Position numbers and translations under genes: made by a program
Notes under the pieces: model-generated
What the model was told of the DNA's origin: nothing
The model's database searches: none
What the model saw: only the letters and a program-made list of their open reading frames with translations
Shown: piece by piece, positions 26,813-33,717 of the stretch
Position numbering within the stretch: position 1 is the first letter of the stretch
How the letters are laid out: every line of letters starts with the position of its first letter
Source of the DNA: Burkholderiaceae bacterium
GTDB lineage: Bacteria; Pseudomonadota; Gammaproteobacteria; Burkholderiales; Burkholderiaceae_C
NCBI GenBank assembly: GCA_016790515.1
Contig: JAEUOY010000071.1
Coordinates: forward strand, 1-42,678
Direction of reading: 5' to 3'
DNA length: 42,678 bases

Positions 26813-26832
26813 GGCGTGACGATTGTCACGCC
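26813..26832. promoter_or_regulatory. Perfect 20-bp inverted repeat between divergent genes
   Basis: GGCGTGAC-GATT-GTCACGCC has 8-bp perfect arms and a four-base spacer. It lies 24 bp upstream of the TRIC-type gene and about 150 bp upstream of the HD-GYP gene. The core CGTGAC...GTCACG looks like a dimeric regulator site. It could equally form an RNA hairpin in a 5' leader. Confidence 0.45.
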
Positions 26833-26983
26833 GGCGCCGGCGGCGGCCGGCCCGCGTGGGCGGCAAGGCGCGGCAGGCCGGGACGGGGCGCTGCCGCGGT
26901 TCAAGTTGCCGGCCCGGATTGCCGATGTCGTGTCCATGCGGGCAAGGGCCCCGATCTCGGCTCAGGCGGGAAGCACACAGGAC

Positions 26984-28372
26984 ATGTCGTCGACGGTTGA
27001 TATCGAAGCGCTGCGGGTCGGGATGTTCGTGCACCTCGACCTCGGCTGGTGGGCGCATCCGTTCGCGCTCTCGAGCTTCCTGGTCACCTCGCCGGAGCAG
27101 GTGGCGACGATCCGCGGCCTGGGGCTGAAGTCGCTGCGCTGGTGTCCCGAGAGGAGCCGGCTCGACGATCCCGCGGCAGACCCGGCGTCCGACGGCGCCG
27201 TGCCGGACCGCATCGTCGCCGCCGCCGAGGCCGGCGAGGGCACGGCCGACGAGCCCGTCGGGGGCACGGCCGAGCAGCCCGGCGGGGGCACGGCCGACGA
27301 GGCCGCGCCGTTCCCCGACGCGCCGACCGACATCGTCGTGGCCGCCGTCGCATCGTCGGGCCGCGGCCCGACGGCGCTGTCGCGCCAGCTGCAGGCCCAG
27401 CGCCTGTGCGAGCAGCAGTACCAGGAATCGGGCCGCGCCTGGCACGAGGCCCAGGTCCAGGTGCCCCGGGCGCCGGAGCAGGCACGCCACATCACCGAGG
27501 GGCTGACCCGCGCCCTGCTCGACAAGATGCTGGTCGACCGCGAGATGTGCGTGCGCGTGATCAGCGACGCCGGCAGCGACCGCGCCTCGGGGCATGCCCT
27601 GAACGTCACGGTGGTCTCGCTGCTGATGGCGCGGGTGTTCGGCTTCGCCGAGCCCGAGCTGATCGACCTCGGCGTCGGCGCGCTGCTGCACGACATCGGC
27701 AAGCTCGACCTGCCCGAGCGCGTGCAGCACGCCGACGCGCAGATGAGCCAGGCCGAACAGGCGGCCTACCGCGAGCATGTCGCCCGCGGCTTGGTGCACG
27801 CCCGCCGCATGGGGCTCAGCGAAGGGGCGCAGCGCGTGCTGGCCCAGCACCACGAGATGGCCGACGGCAGCGGCTTCCCGGCGCGGCTGAGCCTGGACGG
27901 CATGTCGGTGGGCGCGCGCATCGTCGCGCTGGTCAACCGCTACGACAGGCTGTGCAACCCGGCCAAGGCCGCGCTGGCGCTGACGCCGCACGAGGCGCTG
28001 TCGCTGATCTTCGCGCAGAGCCGCAACAAGTTCGACGCGACGATGCTCAACGCCTTCATCCGGATGATGGGCGTCTACCCGCCGGGCTCGTTGGTGCAGC
28101 TGACCGACGACCGCTATGCCGCGGTGATCAGCTGCAACTCGTCGCGGCCGCTGAAGCCGCGGGTGCTGGTCTGCGACACCCGGGTGCCGGTCGAGGAGGC
28201 GCTGCTGCTCAACCTCGACGGACAGGCCGACCTCGGCATCCGCCGCAGCCTGCGGCCGACCCAGCTGCCGGCGGCGGCGCGCGACTACCTGTCGCCGCGC
28301 CAGCGCATGGTGTACTTCTTCGAGCCGGTGGCCGCCGATGCGGTCGAGGCGATGCAAGCGCTGGCGGCGTGA
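26984..28372 (+). CDS. DUF3391 / HD-GYP domain cyclic-di-GMP phosphodiesterase
   Basis: The protein has 462 aa from ATG 26984 (MSSTVDIEALRVGMFVHLDL); ATG 26936 is an in-frame alternative. The N-terminus is the DUF3391 domain common in HD-GYP proteins (GWWAHPFALSSFLV...SLRWCPERS). A linker with a 24-bp tandem repeat follows. The HD-GYP domain shows HALNVTVVSLL, HDIGKLDL (HD at 236-237), EHVARGLVHARRMG, and HHEMADGSGFP at 289-299. The usual GYP reads GFP, while all metal-ligand positions appear kept, so hydrolysis of c-di-GMP is likely. Its stop overlaps the start of the next gene (GTGA), pairing it with a GGDEF-EAL protein. Confidence 0.9.
   Translation: MSSTVDIEALRVGMFVHLDLGWWAHPFALSSFLVTSPEQVATIRGLGLKSLRWCPERSRLDDPAADPASDGAVPDRIVAAAEAGEGTADEPVGGTAEQPGGGTADEAAPFPDAPTDIVVAAVASSGRGPTALSRQLQAQRLCEQQYQESGRAWHEAQVQVPRAPEQARHITEGLTRALLDKMLVDREMCVRVISDAGSDRASGHALNVTVVSLLMARVFGFAEPELIDLGVGALLHDIGKLDLPERVQHADAQMSQAEQAAYREHVARGLVHARRMGLSEGAQRVLAQHHEMADGSGFPARLSLDGMSVGARIVALVNRYDRLCNPAKAALALTPHEALSLIFAQSRNKFDATMLNAFIRMMGVYPPGSLVQLTDDRYAAVISCNSSRPLKPRVLVCDTRVPVEEALLLNLDGQADLGIRRSLRPTQLPAAARDYLSPRQRMVYFFEPVAADAVEAMQALAA
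27239..27304 (+). repeat. 24-bp tandem repeat in the HD-GYP linker
   Basis: Nearly three copies of a 24-bp unit encode GTADEPVG, GTAEQPGG and GTADEA, between DUF3391 and HD-GYP. The repeat is in frame and so can change linker length by slippage without breaking the gene. Confidence 0.7.
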
Positions 28373-30504
28373 TTCCCCGTCCCTCGAGCCCCTGCCTGGC
28401 GCCGCCCGCGCTGGACGCCTGGCGCACGCTGCTCGCCGCGCTCGGCGAACCGGCCTGGCTGGTGGGCGCGAGCGACCCCGTGGTGCTGGCCATCAACGCC
28501 GAGGCGCTGGCACTGCTGGGCCAGGCCGAGGCGGCGGTGCTGGGCCAGCCCGCCGACGCGCTGATCGCAACTCCCGAGGACCTGGCCTTCTGGGACGAGG
28601 TGCGCGCCCGCGACGCCGCCCGGGCGCCGGCCAGCCTGCACTCGGACACGGCGCTGGTCGACGGCAGCGGCCGGCTGGTCCAGGTCACGCGACGGATCCG
28701 CCGGCTGGATGCCGGCGCGGCCGGCCCGGCCGGCACGCCGTCGCCCTACCTGGTGCTGCTGCACGACCGCAGCGAGGCCCAGCGCGAGTCCGACGAGCGC
28801 GAACTGCTGATCTCGGAACTGCAGGCGACGCTGGAGTCGACTGCCGACGGCATCCTCGTCACCGACCTGGCCGGGCGCATCCGCGCCTTCAACCGCCGCT
28901 TCGCGCAGATCTGGGGGCTGCCCGAATCGCTGCTGACCGAGCGCCAGGACGACGCGGTGTACGACTGGATGCGCCGCAGCGTGGTCGACCCCGAGGCCTA
29001 CACCCGGCGCCTGGCGGCGATCCACGAGGCCACGCTGCTGCAGGACAGCGAGCGACTGACGCTGCACTCGGGCCAGGTCGTCGAGCGCGTGACGCGGCCG
29101 CAGCACTGCCGCGGCCGGCCCTGCGGCCGGGTCTGGTCGTTCCGCGACCACACCGACCTGGTGGCCGCCGGCCAGCGCATCGAGGCGCTGGCCAGCACCG
29201 ACACGCTGACCGGCCTGTCCAACCGGCGCCAGATGGCGCAGGCCCTGGCCGACTCGATCCGCCAGGCCCGCCGCGCCGGCGCTGCGCTGGCGCTGCTGCT
29301 GCTCGACCTGGACCGCTTCAAGCAGATCAACGACGGCCTCGGGGCCACGGTCGGCGACCGCCTGCTGCGCGACTGCGCCGACCGGCTGAAGACCTGCCTG
29401 CGCCAGGGCGATCTGGTGGCGCGGGTCGGCGGCGACCAGTTTGCGCTGCTGGTGCACGAGACCGATGCGCGCGGCGCCGAGATCGCCGCGCGGCGCGTGC
29501 TGGCGGCGGTCTCGCAGCCCTGCGCGGTCGACGGCCTGCAGTTCACGCTGACCTGCAGCGTCGGCATGGCGCTGTTCCCGGCCGACGCCGGCGACGCCGA
29601 CACGCTGGTGCGCCATGCCGAATCGGCAATGCAGCGCGCCAAGCAGGGCGGGCGGGCCTGCTTCCGCTTCCACCAGGCGCAGCAGGACGCCGACATGCGC
29701 CAGCGCATGCGGCTGGACCACGCGATGCGCCAGGCGCTGGCCAGCCAGCGCTTCCGCCTGCACTACCAGCCGCAGGTCGACCTGCGCAGCGGCAAGGTCG
29801 TCGGCGCCGAGGCCCTGATCCGCTGGCGCGACCCCGAACTGGGCGAGATCTCGCCCGGACAGTTCATCCCGGTGGCCGAGGAGAGCGGCTTGATCGTCGC
29901 GATCGGCGACTGGGTGCTCGAGCAGGCGGTGCGCCAGGCGGCACGTTGGCACGAGGCCGGGCTGGTGATGCCGGTGTCGGTCAACGTCTCGGCGCTGCAG
30001 TTCCAGCAGGCCGATTTCAACGACCGGGTGGCGGCGGTGCTGCGCGAGCACCGACTGGCCGGCGAGCTGCTCGAACTCGAGCTGACCGAATCGATCCTGG
30101 TGCAGGACGCCGACGACGCGCTGGCGCGGCTGTCGCAGCTGTCTCAGCTGGGCGTGCGGCTGGCGATCGACGACTTCGGCACCGGCTACTCCAGCCTGGC
30201 CTACCTGAAGCGCTTCCCGATCGACCGACTGAAGATCGACCGCAGCTTCGTCAAGGGCGTGCCCGGCGAGGCCAGCAACGGCGCCATCGTGCGCGCGATC
30301 GTGCAGCTGGCGCAGGCGCTGGACATGAAGGTGATCGCCGAGGGCGTCGAGACCGAGCCGCAGCGGGCCTTCCTGTTCGACCTGGGCTGCGACGAGTTCC
30401 AGGGCTTCCTGTTCGCGCCGGCGCTCGACGCGCTGAGCTTCGAGCAGCGGGTGCGCCCGTCGCGCGAACGCAGCGCCCGGGCGCGGCTGCGCCTGGTGCG
30501 CTGA
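28369..30504 (+). CDS. PAS-GGDEF(degenerate)-EAL protein, probable c-di-GMP phosphodiesterase
   Basis: The protein has 711 aa from a GTG at 28369 that overlaps the HD-GYP stop. There are two PAS-like sensory regions: about 10-130, and about 140-270 with ATLESTADGILVTDLAGRI. The GGDEF domain begins STDTLTGLSNRRQMAQAL and keeps LLLDLDRFKQINDGLG, but the signature reads GGDQF (354-358), with Gln for the catalytic Glu. The EAL domain is complete: EAL at 481-483, NVSALQFQQADF, ELTESIL, IDDFGTGYSSL, RLKIDRSFV and VIAEGVET. Cyclase activity is therefore probably lost and phosphodiesterase activity kept; a degenerate GGDEF often serves as a GTP sensor. There are no membrane segments. Translation is coupled to the HD-GYP gene. 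Confidence 0.92.
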   Translation: MIPRPSSPCLAPPALDAWRTLLAALGEPAWLVGASDPVVLAINAEALALLGQAEAAVLGQPADALIATPEDLAFWDEVRARDAARAPASLHSDTALVDGSGRLVQVTRRIRRLDAGAAGPAGTPSPYLVLLHDRSEAQRESDERELLISELQATLESTADGILVTDLAGRIRAFNRRFAQIWGLPESLLTERQDDAVYDWMRRSVVDPEAYTRRLAAIHEATLLQDSERLTLHSGQVVERVTRPQHCRGRPCGRVWSFRDHTDLVAAGQRIEALASTDTLTGLSNRRQMAQALADSIRQARRAGAALALLLLDLDRFKQINDGLGATVGDRLLRDCADRLKTCLRQGDLVARVGGDQFALLVHETDARGAEIAARRVLAAVSQPCAVDGLQFTLTCSVGMALFPADAGDADTLVRHAESAMQRAKQGGRACFRFHQAQQDADMRQRMRLDHAMRQALASQRFRLHYQPQVDLRSGKVVGAEALIRWRDPELGEISPGQFIPVAEESGLIVAIGDWVLEQAVRQAARWHEAGLVMPVSVNVSALQFQQADFNDRVAAVLREHRLAGELLELELTESILVQDADDALARLSQLSQLGVRLAIDDFGTGYSSLAYLKRFPIDRLKIDRSFVKGVPGEASNGAIVRAIVQLAQALDMKVIAEGVETEPQRAFLFDLGCDEFQGFLFAPALDALSFEQRVRPSRERSARARLRLVR

Positions 30505-31149
30505 GCGCCTGGCATCGAACCGAAGCGGGTCGCCCTGCACGGTCGCTGATACGGTGTGCGCCATCGGAAGATCCGATGGCCGAAGTGCCGCTGAAGTCCC
30601 CGAACCCGGGGCAGGCATGCCTTCGGAACGGCATCCGGCCTGCCGAGCCGACGATCTCGTTGTCGATCGGGTCCTGGCGCACGCTGTCAACCGCGCGTTG
30701 GACCTGCTGCGGGTCGGCATCGACCGGCTCGAACGCAGGTCGAGCGACGGCAGGCGCCCGATCGGGCGTTGTGACCCGTGCGCGGCGCTGGCCGAGCTGA
30801 TCCAGGCCGTGAGCCTGCATGCAGCCGCCGCTGGTTCAACGTCGACGATGCCGCTGGCCGGGTTCGTCGACCGGCGTGCGTCGGCGCGACGCCGGCAGCC
30901 GTTGGCACGGGCGGTGGGGCGACCCGAGCAAGACGTGGAAGATCGGCCTCGGATTGCCGCAGGCGCCGCGAGGGGTGGGCGAGCGGGCGGCGAGCACGCA
31001 TCGTCCGCCCGGCAGGTTAAAGTGAGTTCGGTGTCTTCCAAGTAGGATGCCTAGGCGATGGCGGTCCGAATCCTCCCACCCGCGCCCCGATTGGCCGCTG
31101 GGACCGATCGGGTCGGGCAAACTTCGATCGACCTGGGTCGGCAGAAGCG
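30505..31149. other. 645-bp region without a supported gene, with a stem-loop cluster
   Basis: Open frames exist on both strands, but none shows family features or a sensible start with a ribosome site. Three stem-loops lie close together: GCCATCGGA-AGA-TCCGATGGC (30560-30580), CCCCG-AACC-CGGGG (30598-30611), and an imperfect 35-base hairpin (30610-30644) with outer GGCAGG/CCTGCC and inner ATGCC/GGCAT. They may end the upstream transcript or belong to an untranslated RNA. Nothing else was recognised up to the DUF1840 start. Confidence 0.5.
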
Positions 31150-31473
31150 ATGATCTACAAGTTCAAGAGCAAGGCGGCGGGCGACATCATCATGATGGGG
31201 CCCAACGGCGACGCGTTCCTGCGCGTGATCGGCCGCGAACCCGCGCCCAAGGGCATCATCGAGCCCGGCGCGACGGCGGCGGCGATCGCCGCCATCGAGC
31301 TGGCGTTGGCGGCCGCCGAGGCCGAGCGCGCCGAGGCCGAAGCCGAGGCCGCCCTGCACGGTGAGACCCTGCTGCCGGCCGAGGGCGTCGGGCTGCGCCA
31401 GCGGCTGTGGCCGATGGTCGAGATGCTCAGGCGCGCGGGCGCGGCCGGCGAGCCGATCGTCTGGGGCGTGTGA
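31150..31473 (+). CDS. DUF1840 domain-containing protein
   Basis: The protein has 107 aa from ATG 31150; the ribosome site is weak (GGCAGAAGCG). The family ends are clear: N-terminal MIYKFKSKAAGDIIMMGPNG and GREPAPKGIIEPG, and C-terminal LRQRLWPMVEMLRRAG and IVWGV. Between them lies an Ala/Glu-rich helical stretch of variable length, as usual in the family. DUF1840 proteins are short, cytoplasmic, found mostly in betaproteobacteria, and of unknown function. The gene is preceded by the long gap described above and followed 111 bp later by the PEBP-like gene. Confidence 0.88.
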   Translation: MIYKFKSKAAGDIIMMGPNGDAFLRVIGREPAPKGIIEPGATAAAIAAIELALAAAEAERAEAEAEAALHGETLLPAEGVGLRQRLWPMVEMLRRAGAAGEPIVWGV

Positions 31474-31584
31474 CGTGAATCGCCCCCGCAGCGGCCATCA
31501 GGGCCGGCAGCCCGCCAGCGCCGGTCTCGCCGCACCCGCGTCCAGGCCGGCGGTCGGTGCCCCGGGCGACCCCAAGGGGGGCCC

Positions 31585-32214
31585 ATGAAGCTCTGGAGCC
31601 CGGCCTGGGCCAACGGCGAGTTCATCCCCGAGCGCTTTGCCGCCGGCCGGATGACCGCCGACGGCGTCGCGTTCGGCGACAACCTGAGCCCGCCGCTGGC
31701 CTGGTCCGACCTGCCCGCCGGGGCCCGCTCGCTGACCCTGGTCTGCCACGACTTCGACGTGCCCAGCCGGGTCGACGACGTCGGCCGCAGCGACCGCGAG
31801 GTGCCGGCCGACCTGCCGCGGGTCGACTTCTTCCACTGGCTGCTGGTCGACCTGCCGGCCACGGTGAGCGGCTTTGCCGAGGGCCAGTGGAGCCGCGGCT
31901 TCACCCCGCGGGGCAAGCCGGGCCCCGCCACCGGCGACACGGCGCGCCAGGGGCTGAACGACTACACCGGCTGGTTCGCCGGCGACGCCGGGATGGCCGG
32001 CCGCTATTTCGGCTACGACGGCCCGTTCCCGCCGTTCAACGACTCGCTGGTGCACCACTACCTGTTCACGTTGTACGCGCTGAACGTGGCCCGGCTGCCG
32101 GTCGAAGGCGACTTCGACGGCCGCCAGTTGCGCGAGGCGCTGGCCGGGCACGTGCTCGGCGCGGCCACTTGGTCGGGCACCTACACGCTGAACCGCCGGC
32201 TGCGCGGTGCCTGA
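31585..32214 (+). CDS. YbhB/YbcL-type Raf kinase inhibitor-like (PEBP) protein
   Basis: The protein has 209 aa from ATG 31585. The ribosome site is uncertain (AAGGGGGG at 31574-31581). Family features are SPAWANGEFIPERFA at the start, NLSPPLAWSDLPAGARSL, the ligand-pocket segment CHDFDVPSR, FFHWLLVDLPA, and the closing GYDGPFPPFNDSLVHHYLF. An insertion of about 20 residues (VDDVGRSDREVPADLPRV) separates the two pocket segments, longer than in E. coli YbhB. There is no signal peptide, so it is cytoplasmic. Bacterial PEBP proteins bind small anionic ligands; their role is unclear. The next gene follows within 29 bp or overlaps if its GTG is used. Confidence 0.88.
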   Translation: MKLWSPAWANGEFIPERFAAGRMTADGVAFGDNLSPPLAWSDLPAGARSLTLVCHDFDVPSRVDDVGRSDREVPADLPRVDFFHWLLVDLPATVSGFAEGQWSRGFTPRGKPGPATGDTARQGLNDYTGWFAGDAGMAGRYFGYDGPFPPFNDSLVHHYLFTLYALNVARLPVEGDFDGRQLREALAGHVLGAATWSGTYTLNRRLRGA

Positions 32215-32242
32215 GCGGCCTGACGATGCCGGCGCCGCCGGC

Positions 32243-32881
32243 ATGGCGGTGACCCGTGTCGTGGCCATCCGCCACGGCGAGACGGCGTGGAACGCCGAGG
32301 CCAGGCTGCAGGGGCAGCTCGACATCCCGCTCAACCCGCGCGGCCACGCGCAGGCGGCGACGCTGGGCGAGGCCCTGCGCGACGAGGGCCTGGCCGCCGT
32401 CTACAGCAGCGACCTGAGCCGGGCCTGGCAGACGGCGCAGGCGCTGGCCGGCGCGCTGGGCCTGCCGCTGGCGGCCGAGCCCGGACTGCGCGAGCGCAGC
32501 TTCGGCATGCTCGAAGGGCTGACCTACCAGGAGATCGACCGCGACTGGCCGGCGCTGGCCCGCCGCTGGCGCAGCCGCAACCCCGATTTCGCGCCGCAGG
32601 GCGGCGAGAGCCTGGCGAGCTTCCAGTCCCGCTGCGTGGCGGCGGCGTCGCGCCTGGCGGCGGCGCATGCCGGGCAGGCCATCGCGCTGGTCTGCCACGG
32701 CGGCGTGCTCGACTGCCTGTACCGTGCCGCCAGCCGCGTCGCGCTGGATGCGCCGCGCACCTGGGAACTGCGCAATGCCGGCATCAACCGCCTGCTGTGC
32801 ACGCCGCAGGGCTTCATGCTGGTCGGCTGGAACGACGCCGCCCACCTCGACGGCCTGGCGCTGGACGAGACGGGCGGCTGA
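32243..32881 (+). CDS. Histidine phosphatase family protein (phosphoglycerate mutase-like)
   Basis: The protein has 212 aa from ATG 32243 (MAVTRVVAIRHGETAWN). A GTG at 32207 overlapping the previous gene would add 12 residues. The catalytic motif RHGET is close to the N-terminus, followed by LQGQLDIPLNPRGHAQA, the second active-site region YSSDLSRAWQTAQAL, the acid/base Glu in LRERSFGMLEGL, and the second histidine in ALVCHGGVLDCL. This set is typical of CobC/GpmB-like phosphatases of about 200 aa. The substrate is not known; no cobalamin genes are nearby. It is probably co-transcribed with the PEBP-like gene. Confidence 0.9.
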   Translation: MAVTRVVAIRHGETAWNAEARLQGQLDIPLNPRGHAQAATLGEALRDEGLAAVYSSDLSRAWQTAQALAGALGLPLAAEPGLRERSFGMLEGLTYQEIDRDWPALARRWRSRNPDFAPQGGESLASFQSRCVAAASRLAAAHAGQAIALVCHGGVLDCLYRAASRVALDAPRTWELRNAGINRLLCTPQGFMLVGWNDAAHLDGLALDETGG

Positions 32882-32887
32882 AGCGGC

Positions 32888-32912
32888 CCGCTGAACCGGT
32901 CCGCTGAACCGG
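32888..32912. repeat. Short direct repeat between convergent genes
   Basis: CCGCTGAACCGG occurs twice with a 13-bp period, just after the phosphatase stop and before the end of the TonB-like gene on the other strand. It looks like a small tandem duplication in the 61-bp gap. No terminator with a T-run is visible. Confidence 0.6.
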
Positions 32913-32942
32913 CCCACTACAGGGGGCGGGCCGCGCGAGCCT

Positions 32943-33692
32943 TCACTGCGGCGGCGCCGCGGCGCCGGCGTCGGCCAGCACCGGCGGCAGCGGCTGGCTC
33001 TCGTAGACGACCTCGATGCGGATGCGCGACCGGACCGGCTGGCCGTCGACCTGGCCCGGCGAGTAGCGCTGGCGGCCGAAGGCGGCCCGGGCGGCCTGGC
33101 GCAGCACCTCCGGCAGCGCCTCGTCGCGGTCGACGTCGGCGCGCCGCACCCAGCCCTGCTCGTCGATGTACAGCGTCAGCATCGCGACGAAGCGACCGGC
33201 GGCCGGGCCGTCGGCGGGGTAGTCGAGCAGGATCGCCTCGCGCGGGCTCGGCGCCTGCGTCAGCTGCGGCCGTGGCACATAGGCCTCCAGCCCGCGCGCG
33301 TGGGCCTCGGCGTCGGCGGCGAGCGCCGGTTCGGCGGCGTCGTCGGCGGTCTGTTCGGCAGTCCCTGCGGTGGCCTGTGCCGCAGCCTGTGCCGCGGCCG
33401 GCTCGGCAGCGTCGGCGGCGTGCGCCCGGGCGTCGATCGCCACCGCTGCGACGGCGGCACCGTCGACCTGGGGCGCCGGCGCGGTCGTCGGCCGGCCGGC
33501 GTCGGGTCCGGCAGTCGCTGGCGTCGCCGGCGCCGCCGCCGCCGGCCGCACTGCGAGGCGGGCCTGCAGCGCCACCGCCGAGCGCCCCGCGGACGGCGTT
33601 GCGTGCCGCGCCGCTGTCGCGGCCCAGCCGATCGCCAGCGCGCCGTGCAAGGCCAGCGAGACGCCGGTGCAGACCCAGAGCGATCGCTTCAT
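32943..33692 (-). CDS. TonB-like energy transducer family protein
   Basis: The protein has 249 aa from the ATG at 33692. One N-terminal membrane anchor is visible (SLWVCTGVSLALHGALAIGW), with the S...H pattern of TonB proteins. A long Ala/Pro/Thr/Asp-rich periplasmic spacer follows (about 30-150). The C-terminal domain resembles TonB_C (FVAMLTLYIDEQGWVRRADVDR, AARAAFGRQRYSPGQVDGQPVRSRIRIEVVYE). No exbB, exbD or TonB-dependent receptor gene is adjacent. It lies 25 bp downstream of pilY1 on the same strand, so it may be read as the last gene of the pilus operon, where a periplasm-spanning role would be unusual. Confidence 0.8.
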   Translation of the reverse strand: MKRSLWVCTGVSLALHGALAIGWAATAARHATPSAGRSAVALQARLAVRPAAAAPATPATAGPDAGRPTTAPAPQVDGAAVAAVAIDARAHAADAAEPAAAQAAAQATAGTAEQTADDAAEPALAADAEAHARGLEAYVPRPQLTQAPSPREAILLDYPADGPAAGRFVAMLTLYIDEQGWVRRADVDRDEALPEVLRQAARAAFGRQRYSPGQVDGQPVRSRIRIEVVYESQPLPPVLADAGAAAPPQ

Positions 33693-33717
33693 GCCGCGGC
33701 CCCGTCGCTGCCGGGGC

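Noticed and set aside
30554-31045. A 163-aa plus-strand frame in the gap before DUF1840
   Set aside because: There is no ribosome site and no recognisable motif, and the composition resembles the other two frames. A stretch reading GDPSKTWKIGLGLPQAP in another frame loosely recalls an H-NS C-terminus but lacks the conserved GRG..P.W core.
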